Positions 15,988-24,668 are shown, counted from the first letter of the stretch. The stretch is 41,686 nucleotides of DNA from Pseudomonas brassicacearum subsp. neoaurantiaca (GCF_013608025.1 NZ_VDLV01000058.1:1-41686); one strand, 5' to 3'. Numbers and translations: made by a program. The notes: a model not told the origin generated them from the letters alone.

Positions 15988-16078
15988 CCGGCCTCATCGC
16001 GAGCAAGCTCGCTCCCACAGGGATCTCAGGCGCTGCACAATCCAGTGTGGCAGCGAGCTTGCTCGCGATGAGGCGGTG
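15988..16078. repeat. REP pair, family A, reversed arrangement
   Basis: The first copy reads ATCGCGAGCAAGCTCGCTCC. The second reads GTGGCAGCGAGCTTGCTCGC, with one substitution in its arm. The order is opposite to most family A pairs. The pair lies between the convergent cupin and rpmG genes. Confidence 0.88.
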
Positions 16079-16096
16079 ACAGACAAAAAACCGGCA

Positions 16097-16136
16097 ACAA
16101 AAAAGGCCCGTATCTCGCGATACGGGCCTTCTTTGT
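16097..16136. terminator. Bidirectional terminator between the cupin gene and rpmG
   Basis: AAGGCCCGTATC and GATACGGGCCTT form a 12-bp stem with a TCGC loop, preceded by A residues and followed by a short T-rich run. It is the likely transcript end of rpmB-rpmG on the minus strand and could also stop plus-strand transcription from the cupin gene. Confidence 0.88.
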
Positions 16137-16152
16137 AAGAGGGAAAAATCAA

Positions 16153-16308
16153 TTACTTGATTTTGCCTTCCTTGTAGATCACGTGCTTGCGAACAACCGG
16201 ATCATATTTCTTGATCTCGATTTTGTCCGGGGTAGTACGCTTGTTCTTGTCGGTAGTGTAGAAGTGACCAGTACCGGCGCTCGAGATCAAACGAATCAAT
16301 TCACGCAT
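16153..16308 (-). CDS. rpmG: 50S ribosomal protein L33
   Basis: This 51-residue basic protein begins MRELIRLISSAGTGHFYT and ends in VIYKEGKIK, the normal form of bacterial L33. It lacks the Cys-x-x-Cys zinc pairs found in some L33 paralogues, so it is the zinc-independent type. It lies 14 bases after rpmB on the same strand, and both are followed by a strong terminator. The revcomp AGGGAGC before the ATG serves as its ribosome site. Confidence 0.97.
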   Translation of the reverse strand: MRELIRLISSAGTGHFYTTDKNKRTTPDKIEIKKYDPVVRKHVIYKEGKIK

Positions 16309-16319
16309 GATTAGCTCCC

Positions 16320-16553
16320 TTAAACCTTGCCATCGCGACGAAGTTCGGCCAGCACGACACTGATGCCACGCTTGTCGATGATGCGCATGCCCTTGGCAGA
16401 TACGCGCAGACGTACGAAACGTTTCTCTTCTTCAACCCAGAAGCGGTGATGCTGCAGGTTCGGCAGGAAACGACGACGGGTTTTGTTGTTTGCGTGGGAA
16501 ATGTTATTCCCAGTCACCGGACCCTTACCGGTAACTTGACAGACTCTAGACAT
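16320..16553 (-). CDS. rpmB: 50S ribosomal protein L28
   Basis: This 77-residue protein has the L28 pattern MSRVCQVTGKGPVTGNNISH at the start, followed by the basic TRRRFLPNLQHHRFW. The length is normal for L28. It is the first gene of the rpmB-rpmG pair, and a good sigma-70 promoter can be read on the minus strand about 150 bases upstream. The single Cys at residue 5 is common in gammaproteobacterial L28 and is not a zinc ribbon. Confidence 0.97.
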   Translation of the reverse strand: MSRVCQVTGKGPVTGNNISHANNKTRRRFLPNLQHHRFWVEEEKRFVRLRVSAKGMRIIDKRGISVVLAELRRDGKV

Positions 16554-16989
16554 GCCTCAGCCCTCTAAAACCACATGCCCAACCCGGCATGGGTTGGCCG
16601 CTTAATCTCTCAGTCATTTGGCGCCAGGCGCCGCGTTTCTTTAAGGGTCTTACCGGCTACACCTACAATGAAGGAACCGGGCCCCTAGAAAAGAGCGCTG
16701 CTTTATACCAGAAAGACCCAGGCACAACAACAGCCGTTGTGATTTGTCTTCCTGGGGAATCTTCGAGCAAGCGCCCCGGACGGCGGGGGCAGAGGCTGGC
16801 GCAGCCCTTTACCGCTCGTCGCTGCACGCAGGTAATTTTTCACTGGCACCCGATGTGAACCTGAATACAGCGCCGCAGAGTGCCGGAAAATGCAAAAAGG
16901 GGATAGTCATTTACCGGCGAGCCCACTAGGGTAGGCCTTTTCCAGACTGCACTCGCAGATGGGCCTCCGACCTGCACAGGAAATCAATC
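16554..16989. other. Intergenic region between rpmB and the dppA-like gene
   Basis: This 436-base divergent region holds the rpmB promoter. A small inverted repeat is also visible, with CACAAC at 16723-16728 and GTTGTG at 16736-16741. Short open frames occur, including an 89-codon one at 16589-16858, but they have no ribosome site, no recognisable motif and run antisense through the rpmB leader. I see no convincing gene. Confidence 0.6.
16702..16730 (-). promoter_or_regulatory. Sigma-70 promoter for rpmB-rpmG
   Basis: On the minus strand, TTGTTG (16730-16725) and TATAAA (16707-16702) are separated by exactly 17 bases. The -10 element lies about 150 bases before the rpmB start codon. This leaves a fairly long leader, as is common for ribosomal protein genes. 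Confidence 0.55.
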
Positions 16990-18576
16990 ATGCGCCTCGC
17001 TGCCCTACCCTTGTTGCTCGCCCCTCTGCTGATCAGCCCGCTGGCCCAGGCCGCCGCCCTGAGCGTGTGTACCGAGGCCAGCCCGGAAGGGTTCGATGTC
17101 GTTCAATACAACTCCCTGACCACGACCAATGCTTCCGCCGACGTGCTGATGAATCGCCTGGTGGATTTCGACACGGCCAGCGGCAAAGTGGTGCCGAGCC
17201 TGGCCAACAGCTGGGAAGTCTCGCCCGACGGGCTGACCTATGTCTTCAAGCTGCGGCCACAGGTCAAGTTCCATCACACCGAATATTTCACACCGCGCCG
17301 CGACCTGACTGCCGAAGACGTCAAGTTCAGCTTCGATCGCATGCTGGATCCGGCCAACCCTTGGCACAAAGTTGCGCAAAGTGGCTTTCCCCACGCCCAG
17401 TCCATGCAGCTGCCTGCGCTGATCACCAAAATCGACGCGCTGGACCCGCTCACGGTGCGATTCACGCTGGACCACGCCGACTCAACCTTCCTGGCAACGC
17501 TGAGCATGGGTTTCGCGTCGATCTATTCAGCCGAATATGCCGACCAGTTGATGAACGCCGGCAAGCCGGAACAACTCAACAGCCAACCCATCGGCACCGG
17601 CCCGTTCATTTTCAACCGCTTCCAGAAAGACGCCTCGATTCGCTACAAGGCCAACAACGAATACTTCGGCGGCAAGCCTCAAGTAGACCCCCTTATTTTC
17701 GCCATCACCCCGGATGCCAACGTTCGCCTGCAGAAACTGCGGCGCAATGAATGCCAGATCGCGTTGTCGCCCAAGCCACTGGACGTACAGGCCGCCAAGC
17801 AAGAGCCCACGTTGAAAGTGGAACAGACTGACGCCTTCATGACCGCCTTCCTGGCGATCAACAGCCAGCATCCACCCTTGGACAAGCCTGAGGTCCGCCA
17901 GGCGATCAACCTTGCCTTTGACAAGTCCAGCTACCTCAAGACCGTTTTCGAAGGCACCGCCGAAGCGGCCAACGGCCCTTACCCACCGAACACCTGGAGC
18001 TACGCCAAGAACCTGCCCGGCTATGCCCATGACCCAGCCAAGGCCCGAGACCTGCTGGCCAAGGCCGGTTTGAAGGAAGGCTTCAAGACCACCATCTGGA
18101 CTCGCCCCTCCGGTAGCCTGCTCAACCCCAATCCGAGCCTGGGGGCACAGCTGCTGCAATCGGACCTGGCAGAGATCGGCATCCAGGCGGAAATCCGCGT
18201 GATCGAATGGGGCGAGCTGATTCGCCGCGCCAAGGCCGGCGAACATGACCTGCTGTTCATGGGCTGGGCCGGGGACAACGGCGATCCGGACAATTTCCTC
18301 ACCCCGCAATTTTCCTGCGCGGCGGTCAAATCCGGCACCAACTTCGCCCGTTATTGCAACCCGGACCTGGACAAGCTGATCAGCGCCGGCAAGACCACCG
18401 GCGAGCAAGGCGTACGCACCAAGCTCTACGAACAGGCCCAGGCACAGATCCAGCAACAAGCCCTTTGGCTGCCCTTGGCCCACCCCACCGCCTTCGCACT
18501 GACCCGCAAGGATGTGCAGGGTTATGCGGTAAGCCCGTTTGGGCGCCAGGATTATTCCAAGGTCAGCCTCAAGTAA
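16990..18576 (+). CDS. ABC transporter periplasmic peptide-binding protein, DppA-like
   Basis: This is a 528-residue member of the SBP_bac_5 family that binds di- or oligopeptides in the periplasm and delivers them to an ABC permease. It starts with a signal peptide, MRLAALPLLLAPLLISPLAQA, cleaved near residue 22. SFDRMLDPANPWH and GTGPFIFNRFQKDASIRYK are family motifs. The mature length of about 506 residues is normal. No permease or ATPase genes are nearby, so it must work with a transporter encoded elsewhere. P. aeruginosa has several such orphan DppA paralogues, one at this syntenic place. AGGAAA precedes the ATG. A REP pair separates it from the convergent radC. Confidence 0.9.
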   Translation: MRLAALPLLLAPLLISPLAQAAALSVCTEASPEGFDVVQYNSLTTTNASADVLMNRLVDFDTASGKVVPSLANSWEVSPDGLTYVFKLRPQVKFHHTEYFTPRRDLTAEDVKFSFDRMLDPANPWHKVAQSGFPHAQSMQLPALITKIDALDPLTVRFTLDHADSTFLATLSMGFASIYSAEYADQLMNAGKPEQLNSQPIGTGPFIFNRFQKDASIRYKANNEYFGGKPQVDPLIFAITPDANVRLQKLRRNECQIALSPKPLDVQAAKQEPTLKVEQTDAFMTAFLAINSQHPPLDKPEVRQAINLAFDKSSYLKTVFEGTAEAANGPYPPNTWSYAKNLPGYAHDPAKARDLLAKAGLKEGFKTTIWTRPSGSLLNPNPSLGAQLLQSDLAEIGIQAEIRVIEWGELIRRAKAGEHDLLFMGWAGDNGDPDNFLTPQFSCAAVKSGTNFARYCNPDLDKLISAGKTTGEQGVRTKLYEQAQAQIQQQALWLPLAHPTAFALTRKDVQGYAVSPFGRQDYSKVSLK

Positions 18577-18595
18577 TCCCGCCCCACAGCAAACC

Positions 18596-18689
18596 CTGTG
18601 GGAGCGAGCTTGCTCGCGATGGCGGCGTATCAGACGACATTGATGTTGACTGACCGACCGCTATCGCGAGCAAGCTCGCTCCCACAAGG
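18596..18689. repeat. REP pair, family A
   Basis: GTGGGAGCGAGCTTGCTCGC and its complement are separated by about 40 bases in the common arrangement. The pair lies between the convergent dppA-like and radC genes. Confidence 0.9.
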
Positions 18690-18712
18690 GTTTCGTATCG
18701 TCAGATCGGGGC

Positions 18713-19387
18713 CTACATCCACCCATACTCCGCCATGGACAGTGGCTCCCCATCGCCAACGATGAAATGGTCCAACACGCGCACATCGATCAGCTCAAGC
18801 GCTTCCTGAAGCCGCTCGGTGAGCATTCGGTCGGCCTGGCTGGGCTCGGCGTTGCCGGAGGGGTGGTTGTGGCACAGGATCACGGCGGCGGCATTGTGAG
18901 CCAGGGCTCGCTTGACTACCTGCCGAGGGTGGACGCTGGCGCTGTCGATCGAGCCGCGAAACAGCGCCTCGAAAGTCAGCACCTGGTGCTTGGAATTGAG
19001 AAACAGGCAACCAAACACCTCGTGGGGTTCGTGGCGCAGCATTGATTTCAGATAGTCACGAACCGCGAACGGGCTTTCCAGCGTGGTCTTCTCCCGTGCC
19101 CGTTCAGCCAAATGCCGACGACTCATTTCCTGAGCGGCCTGAAGCTGGGCAAACTTTGCCGGTCCGAGCCCCATATGGTTACTGAAGGTGATCTGATCCG
19201 CTTCAAGCAACGCACGCAGGCTGCCAAATTGGATCAAGAGTTCTCGCGCCAGGTCCACCGCGCTTCTGCCCGCTACACCGGTACGTAAAAAAATCGCCAG
19301 CAATTCGGCGTCTGAAAGGCTCCCCGCGCCCAACGCCAATAACCTTTCCCGCGGCCGCTCGGCCACGGGCCAATCCCGAATACTCAT
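18713..19387 (-). CDS. radC: RadC family JAB-domain protein
   Basis: This 224-residue protein has an N-terminal helical region with a helix-hairpin-helix-like GLGPAKFAQLQAA at about 73-85, and a C-terminal JAB/MPN metalloprotease-like domain. The metal motif is complete: H173 and H175 in HNHPSG and D186 in PSQAD. RadC was first linked to DNA repair, but that role is disputed and the substrate of the JAB domain is unknown. GGGAG lies 5 bases before the ATG. It diverges from coaBC, as in most pseudomonads. Confidence 0.94.
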   Translation of the reverse strand: MSIRDWPVAERPRERLLALGAGSLSDAELLAIFLRTGVAGRSAVDLARELLIQFGSLRALLEADQITFSNHMGLGPAKFAQLQAAQEMSRRHLAERAREKTTLESPFAVRDYLKSMLRHEPHEVFGCLFLNSKHQVLTFEALFRGSIDSASVHPRQVVKRALAHNAAAVILCHNHPSGNAEPSQADRMLTERLQEALELIDVRVLDHFIVGDGEPLSMAEYGWM

Positions 19388-19532
19388 GGTATCTCCCTGA
19401 TAGTAGGCGCCGCTGTTCCGTAGCGGACGCTGTGATATCTTAGCCCATCTTTTTTGCAGGCGATTTGCACCCAGGCAGGCTCATGCCGAGGGTTTCGCTC
19501 TGCACTGACCACTGAAATCGAAAGGCAGGCCT

Positions 19533-20741
19533 ATGCAGCGGCTGTATCGGAAACGCATCGTTCTGGGCGTCGGCGGCGGCATTGCCGCCTACAAGAGCGC
19601 CGAGCTGGTTCGCAGGCTTATCGACCAGGGCGCGGAAGTGCGGGTTGTCATGACCCGCGGCGGTAGCGAGTTCATCACGCCACTGACCATGCAGGCCCTG
19701 TCCGGCCACCCGGTCCACCTGGATCTGCTCGACCCGGCGGCCGAAGCTGCCATGGGCCATATCGAACTGGCCAAGTGGGCCGACCTGGTGCTGATCGCTC
19801 CGGCGACGGCCGACCTGATCGCCCGCCTGGCCCAAGGCATTGCCAACGACCTGTTGACCACCCTGGTGCTCGCCACCGACGCAGTGGTCGCCGTGGCACC
19901 GGCCATGAACCAGGCCATGTGGCGCGACCCGGCCACCCAGGCCAACCTGGAACTGCTTGAAAGCCGCGACCTGAAAGTCTTCGGTCCAGCTTCCGGCAGC
20001 CAGGCCTGCGGCGATGTCGGCATGGGCCGCATGCTCGAGGCCACCGACCTGGCCCAGTGCGCCGCCGACTGTTTCAAGCGTGAGGCCCTGACGGGCAAGC
20101 ACGTGCTGATCACCGCCGGGCCGACCCAGGAAAATATCGACCCGGTGCGCTATATCACCAACCACAGCTCCGGAAAGATGGGCTTCGCCCTGGCCGAAGC
20201 CGCCGTGGAGGCTGGGGCCCGGGTGACGCTGATCACCGGCCCCGTGCACCTGCCAACTCCGGACCGCGTGACCCGTATCGACGTGGTCAGCGCCAGGGAC
20301 ATGCTCGCGGCCTGCGAAGCGGCCATCCCGTGCGACCTGTTCATCGCCTCGGCGGCAGTGGCGGACTACCGGCCCGAAGTCGTCGCCCCGCAAAAATTGA
20401 AGAAAGACCCTACGAGCGGCGACGGCTTGCTCCTGCAAATGGTGCGCAACCCTGACATCCTGGCCACCATCGCCACCCGCCCCGATCGTCCGTTCAGCGT
20501 GGGTTTCGCCGCCGAAACCGAACACCTGCTCGATTACGCCGCGCGCAAACTCAAGGACAAGAATCTGGACCTGATCGTCGCCAATGACGTCGCCAACCCG
20601 AGCATCGGCTTCAACAGCGAAGAAAACGCCTGCAGCGTGATCGACCGCCAGTTGCACGCCACGCTTTTCGCCCAGACCAGCAAGGGCAAGATCGCCCGCC
20701 AACTGATCACTTTCATCGCCGAACGGCTGAACCAGGTTTAA
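19533..20741 (+). CDS. coaBC: Bifunctional phosphopantothenoylcysteine decarboxylase/phosphopantothenate-cysteine ligase
   Basis: CoaBC (Dfp) carries out two steps of coenzyme A synthesis: joining cysteine to phosphopantothenate and decarboxylating the product. The CoaC half (about residues 1-185) is an FMN flavoprotein with H76 in MGHIELAKWAD, PAMNQAMW near 123-130 and C159 in GSQACGDVG. The CoaB half starts near 190 with LITAGPTQENIDPVRYITNHSSGKMG and contains KLKKDP near residue 290. The length of 402 residues is normal. dut follows after only 5 bases, so the two are very likely cotranscribed. Confidence 0.97.
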   Translation: MQRLYRKRIVLGVGGGIAAYKSAELVRRLIDQGAEVRVVMTRGGSEFITPLTMQALSGHPVHLDLLDPAAEAAMGHIELAKWADLVLIAPATADLIARLAQGIANDLLTTLVLATDAVVAVAPAMNQAMWRDPATQANLELLESRDLKVFGPASGSQACGDVGMGRMLEATDLAQCAADCFKREALTGKHVLITAGPTQENIDPVRYITNHSSGKMGFALAEAAVEAGARVTLITGPVHLPTPDRVTRIDVVSARDMLAACEAAIPCDLFIASAAVADYRPEVVAPQKLKKDPTSGDGLLLQMVRNPDILATIATRPDRPFSVGFAAETEHLLDYAARKLKDKNLDLIVANDVANPSIGFNSEENACSVIDRQLHATLFAQTSKGKIARQLITFIAERLNQV

Positions 20742-20746
20742 TTTCA

Positions 20747-21202
20747 ATGCACGCTCTACAAGCCAAGATCCTCGACCCACGCATTGGCAACGAATTTCCG
20801 TTGCCGCAATACGCTACACCGGGCTCCGCCGGCCTCGACCTGCGGGCGATGCTCAAGCAGGATACGATCCTGGAACCGGGCCAGACCCTGCTGATTCCGA
20901 CCGGCCTGTCGGTCTACATCGGTGACCCGGGCCTTGCCGCGCTGATCCTCCCACGCTCGGGCCTGGGCCATAAACATGGCATCGTGCTGGGCAACCTGGT
21001 GGGCCTGATCGACTCCGATTACCAGGGCGAATTGATGGTGTCGTGCTGGAACCGCGGCCAGACCGCATTCAACATCGCCGTGGGCGAGCGCATTGCCCAA
21101 TTGGTGCTGGTGCCAGTAGTCCAGGCCCATTTCGAGCTGGTCCAGGAGTTCGACGAAAGCCAGCGTGGCGCGGGTGGTTTCGGGCATTCCGGTAGTCATT
21201 GA
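20747..21202 (+). CDS. dut: dUTPase
   Basis: Dut hydrolyses dUTP to dUMP, keeping uracil out of DNA and supplying dTMP synthesis. All five trimeric dUTPase motifs are present in 151 residues: GSAGLDLRA, PRSGLGHKHG, GLIDSDYQGEL, ERIAQLVLVP and the C-terminal RGAGGFGHSG. The gene begins 5 bases after coaBC, which has no clear ribosome site in between, so translation is probably coupled. A hairpin with a T-rich tail follows within 15 bases of the stop. Confidence 0.97.
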   Translation: MHALQAKILDPRIGNEFPLPQYATPGSAGLDLRAMLKQDTILEPGQTLLIPTGLSVYIGDPGLAALILPRSGLGHKHGIVLGNLVGLIDSDYQGELMVSCWNRGQTAFNIAVGERIAQLVLVPVVQAHFELVQEFDESQRGAGGFGHSGSH

Positions 21203-21214
21203 GCCGTGCTTCCC

Positions 21215-21243
21215 GCCGGGCGTCCTGCCCGGCTGCTTTATTA
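21215..21243 (+). terminator. Terminator after coaBC-dut
   Basis: GCCGGGC and GCCCGGC form a 7-bp GC stem with a GTCCT loop, followed by TGCTTTATT. It lies 12 bases past the dut stop, which suggests that algC is transcribed separately. Confidence 0.7.
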
Positions 21244-21458
21244 AGCTTCTGTTTCAGGACGAAAAATGCGCAACGGCTGGCGACGAGGTTTCCCATCCGG
21301 AATCAACGTTTTAGACGGTTCAGACCGGGGTAACGCTGTCTCATGGCACTTTCCCACCGCGAACTCTCTGCCAAAAACGTCGTCATACCCTTCAGCTTGA
21401 GCCTGCCGACATCCAATGTCGGCCTGTCCAGTCACCTTCCTGATAGAGCGCCCCGCCC

Positions 21459-22856
21459 ATGAACACCCCAGCCGCAATCGCCCCGATCTTTCCTGACAGC
21501 ATCTTCCGCGCCTACGACATCCGTGGCGTCGTGCCGGAAACCCTGACGGCTGAAACCGCCTACTGGATTGGCCGCGCCATCGGCTCCCAGAGCCTGGCCC
21601 AGGGCGAACCGAACGTGAACGTCGGCCGCGATGGTCGTTTGTCCGGCCCGGAACTGGTCGAGCAACTGATCAAGGGCATTGCCGACAGTGGCTGCCACGT
21701 CAGCGACGTCGGCTTGGTGCCAACACCGGCGCTGTACTACGCCGCCAACGTGCTGGCCGGCAAATCCGGCGTGATGCTCACCGGCAGCCACAACCCGTCG
21801 AACTACAACGGCTTCAAGATCGTCATCGCCGGCGACACCCTCGCCAACGAGCAGATCCAGGCGCTGCACACCCGTCTCAAGACCAATGACTTGAGCAGCG
21901 GAAAAGGCAGCGTGACCAAGGTCGACATCCTCCCGCGCTACAACGACGAGATCGTCAAGGACGTGAAACTCGCCCGACGCCTGAAAGTGGTGGTCGATTG
22001 CGGCAACGGCGCGGCTGGCGTGATCGCCCCGCAACTGATCGAAGCCCTGAACTGCGAAGTGATCCCGCTGTTCTGCGAGGTTGACGGCAACTTCCCGAAC
22101 CACCACCCGGACCCGGGCAAGCTGGAAAACCTGCAAGACCTGATCGCCAAGGTCAAGGAAACCAAGGCCGACCTGGGCCTGGCCTTCGACGGCGACGGCG
22201 ACCGCGTGGGCGTAGTGACCGAGACCGGCAGCGTCGTCTTCCCGGACCGCCTGTTGATGCTTTTCGCCAAGGACGTGGTGGCGCGCAACCCCGATGCCGA
22301 AATCATCTTCGACGTGAAATGCACCCGTCGCCTGGTGCCCCTGATCAAGGAATACGGCGGTCGTCCGCTCATGTGGAAAACCGGTCATTCGTTGATCAAG
22401 AAGAAAATGAAACAAAGCGGTGCCCTGCTGGCCGGCGAAATGAGCGGCCACATCTTCTTCAAGGAACGCTGGTTCGGTTTTGATGACGGTATCTACAGCG
22501 CCGCGCGCCTGCTGGAGATCCTCAGCAAGGAGAAATCCACGGCGGAAGAGCTCTTCGCGACCTTCCCGAACGATATTTCTACGCCAGAAATCAATATCCA
22601 TGTGACCGAAGAGAGCAAATTCAGCATCATTGATGCACTGCACGACGCCCAGTGGGGCGAAGGCGCCGAACTGACCACCATCGACGGTGTGCGGGTCGAC
22701 TACCCACAAGGCTGGGGCCTGGTTCGCGCGTCCAACACCACACCGGTGCTGGTACTGCGTTTCGAGGCCGACAACGAAGCCGAACTGCAGCGCATCAAGG
22801 ACGTGTTCCACACCCAACTCAAACGTGTGGCACCTGATCTCCAACTACCGTTTTGA
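21459..22856 (+). CDS. algC: Phosphomannomutase/phosphoglucomutase AlgC
   Basis: AlgC interconverts mannose or glucose 6-phosphate and 1-phosphate, supplying alginate, LPS and, in fluorescent species, other surface polysaccharides. The phosphoserine motif is TGSHNP with S110, the metal loop is DGDGDR near residue 245, and GEMSGH near 328 binds sugar. The C-terminal VRASNTTPVLVLRFE holds the phosphate-binding site. At 465 residues it matches the short AlgC form. argB follows after 27 bases and is probably cotranscribed. The 256-base gap after dut should contain its promoter, but I could not read a convincing AlgR box. Confidence 0.97.
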   Translation: MNTPAAIAPIFPDSIFRAYDIRGVVPETLTAETAYWIGRAIGSQSLAQGEPNVNVGRDGRLSGPELVEQLIKGIADSGCHVSDVGLVPTPALYYAANVLAGKSGVMLTGSHNPSNYNGFKIVIAGDTLANEQIQALHTRLKTNDLSSGKGSVTKVDILPRYNDEIVKDVKLARRLKVVVDCGNGAAGVIAPQLIEALNCEVIPLFCEVDGNFPNHHPDPGKLENLQDLIAKVKETKADLGLAFDGDGDRVGVVTETGSVVFPDRLLMLFAKDVVARNPDAEIIFDVKCTRRLVPLIKEYGGRPLMWKTGHSLIKKKMKQSGALLAGEMSGHIFFKERWFGFDDGIYSAARLLEILSKEKSTAEELFATFPNDISTPEINIHVTEESKFSIIDALHDAQWGEGAELTTIDGVRVDYPQGWGLVRASNTTPVLVLRFEADNEAELQRIKDVFHTQLKRVAPDLQLPF

Positions 22857-22883
22857 TTTTTTGAAGCACTACCGGAGCCCTGA

Positions 22884-23789
22884 ATGACCCTCGAACGCGA
22901 AGCCGCCGCCAACACCGCCAAGGTCCTGTCCGAAGCGTTGCCTTATATCCGACGCTACGTCGGCAAGACCCTGGTGATCAAATACGGCGGCAACGCGATG
23001 GAAAGCGAGGAGCTCAAGACCGGCTTCGCCCGTGACATCGTGCTGATGAAGGCCGTGGGCATCAACCCGGTGGTGGTGCACGGCGGTGGCCCGCAGATCG
23101 GGGATCTGCTCAAGCGCCTATCGATCGAGAGCCACTTCATCGATGGCATGCGTGTCACCGACGCGCAGACCATGGACGTGGTGGAAATGGTCCTCGGTGG
23201 CCAGGTCAACAAGGACATCGTCAACCTGATCAACCGCCACGGCGGCAGCGCCATCGGCCTGACCGGCAAGGACGCCGAGCTGATCCGGGCGAAGAAGCTC
23301 ACCGTTACCCGCCAGACCCCGGAGATGACCCAGCCGGAAATCATCGACATTGGCCAGGTGGGCGAAGTGGTCGGCATCAACACCGACCTGCTGAACCTGC
23401 TGGTCAAGGGCGACTTCATCCCGGTCATCGCGCCAATTGGCGTGGGTGCCAACGGTGAGTCGTACAACATCAACGCCGACCTGGTGGCCGGCAAGGTTGC
23501 CGAGGCGCTGAAGGCCGAGAAGCTGATGCTGCTGACCAACATTGCCGGCCTGATGGACAAGTCGGGCAAGGTCCTGACCGGACTGTCGACCCAACAGGTC
23601 GACGACCTGATCGCCGACGGCACCATCTACGGCGGCATGCTGCCGAAGATTCGCTGCGCGCTGGAAGCGGTACAGGGCGGCGTCGGCAGCTCGCTGATCA
23701 TCGATGGTCGTGTGCCGAATGCGATCCTGCTGGAGATCTTCACCGATACCGGCGTGGGTACGTTGATCAGCAATCGCAAGCGTCCTTAA
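22884..23789 (+). CDS. argB: N-acetylglutamate kinase
   Basis: ArgB phosphorylates N-acetyl-L-glutamate, the second and usually arginine-inhibited step of arginine synthesis. The phosphate and substrate sites can be read in VIKYGGNAM near residue 33 and VVHGGGPQI near 67. The extended N-terminal helix (MTLEREAAANTAKVLSEALPY) is typical of hexameric, arginine-sensitive kinases such as that of P. aeruginosa. The length of 301 residues fits. GGAG lies 6 bases before the ATG. A strong terminator follows. Confidence 0.97.
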   Translation: MTLEREAAANTAKVLSEALPYIRRYVGKTLVIKYGGNAMESEELKTGFARDIVLMKAVGINPVVVHGGGPQIGDLLKRLSIESHFIDGMRVTDAQTMDVVEMVLGGQVNKDIVNLINRHGGSAIGLTGKDAELIRAKKLTVTRQTPEMTQPEIIDIGQVGEVVGINTDLLNLLVKGDFIPVIAPIGVGANGESYNINADLVAGKVAEALKAEKLMLLTNIAGLMDKSGKVLTGLSTQQVDDLIADGTIYGGMLPKIRCALEAVQGGVGSSLIIDGRVPNAILLEIFTDTGVGTLISNRKRP

Positions 23790-23804
23790 GCGACACCCTG
23801 AAAT

Positions 23805-23843
23805 AAAAAGACCCCGCTCAACCTGGTTGAGCGGGGTCTTTTT
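23805..23843. terminator. Strong terminator after algC-argB
   Basis: ACCCCGCTCAACC and GGTTGAGCGGGGT form a 13-bp stem around a single-base or tight loop, with A5 before and T5 after. It ends argB and can also act on minus-strand transcripts from pyrE. Confidence 0.95.
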
Positions 23844-23864
23844 GTTTCACCTTCAGATGAGCTT

Positions 23865-23940
23865 TTGTGGCGAGGGAGCTTGCTCCCGCTGGGCTGCGCA
23901 GCGGCCCCAACATTTTGCGGGAGCAAGCTCCCTCGCCATA
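23865..23940. repeat. REP pair, family B
   Basis: TGTGGCGAGGGAGCTTGCTC and its complement enclose CCGCTGGGCTGCGCAGCGG, itself a hairpin. The pair sits between the convergent argB and pyrE genes, next to the argB terminator. Confidence 0.9.
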
Positions 23941-23962
23941 AGATCAAAATCAGCGGGGCTTT

Positions 23963-24607
23963 CTAGACGCCGTACTGGGCGCGGTAGGCTTCCACTGCTG
24001 GCAAATGCTGCTTGAGCTGCGGGTCGTCGGCCAAGAACTCCAGCACCTGGTTCAGCGACACAATACTGATCACCGGAATGCCGAAGTCGCGCTCCACTTC
24101 CTGGATTGCCGACAGCTCACCGTTGCCGCGCTCCTGGCGGTTCAGGGCGATCAGCACGCCGGCGGCCTTGGCGCCTTCTTGCGAGGCGATGATCTGCATC
24201 ACTTCGCGGATAGCGGTGCCGGCGGTGATGACATCATCAATGATCAGCACGTCGCCGGTCAGCGGCGCGCCGACCAGGCTGCCGCCTTCGCCGTGGGCCT
24301 TGGCTTCCTTGCGGTTGAAGCACCAAGGCAGGTCGCGGCCGTGGTGCTCGGCCAGGGCTACAGCGGTAGTAGCGGCCAGCGGGATGCCTTTGTAGGCAGG
24401 GCCGAACAACACGTCGAACGAAATGCCGCTCTCGACGATGGCCGCGGCATAGAACCGGCCCAACTGCGCCAGCGCGGTACCGCTGTTGAACAGGCCGGCA
24501 TTGAAGAAGTACGGGCTGGTGCGCCCGGACTTGAGGGTGAACTCACCGAAGCGCAAAACACCGCGATCGATGGCAAAGCGAATGAAATCGCGCTGATACG
24601 CCTGCAT
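23963..24607 (-). CDS. pyrE: Orotate phosphoribosyltransferase
   Basis: PyrE makes orotidine 5'-phosphate from orotate and PRPP in pyrimidine synthesis. The PRPP-binding motif VLIIDDVITAGTAIRE is present around residues 120-135, and the flexible loop holds NRKEAKAHGEGG. The length of 214 residues is normal. GAGG lies 8 bases before the ATG. It diverges from crc, with an 82-base shared region that holds a 17-bp perfect palindrome. Confidence 0.97.
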   Translation of the reverse strand: MQAYQRDFIRFAIDRGVLRFGEFTLKSGRTSPYFFNAGLFNSGTALAQLGRFYAAAIVESGISFDVLFGPAYKGIPLAATTAVALAEHHGRDLPWCFNRKEAKAHGEGGSLVGAPLTGDVLIIDDVITAGTAIREVMQIIASQEGAKAAGVLIALNRQERGNGELSAIQEVERDFGIPVISIVSLNQVLEFLADDPQLKQHLPAVEAYRAQYGV

Positions 24608-24651
24608 GAAAAAAGCCTCAAATACCGCGGATTTAGCTAAATAGGTTGACG

Positions 24652-24668
24652 GCGTGTATCATACACGC
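24652..24668. promoter_or_regulatory. 17-bp perfect palindrome in the pyrE-crc divergent region
   Basis: GCGTGTATCATACACGC is a perfect inverted repeat with 8-base arms around a central C. It lies 21 bases upstream of the crc start and 44 bases upstream of pyrE, and TTGACG touches its left edge as a possible -35 element. Its position over the presumed promoters suggests an operator, but the binding protein is unknown. Confidence 0.5.

Noticed and set aside
16589..16858. An 89-codon frame upstream of the dppA-like gene.
   Set aside because: It has no ribosome site and no motif, and it overlaps the rpmB leader and promoter on the other strand.
21203..21458. Possible AlgR sites in the algC upstream region.
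   Set aside because: CGTCGTC- and GACGGTTC-like pieces occur, but none matches the AlgR box well enough to claim.
21432..22844. A 470-codon minus-strand frame across algC.
   Set aside because: It is a shadow of algC with no support.
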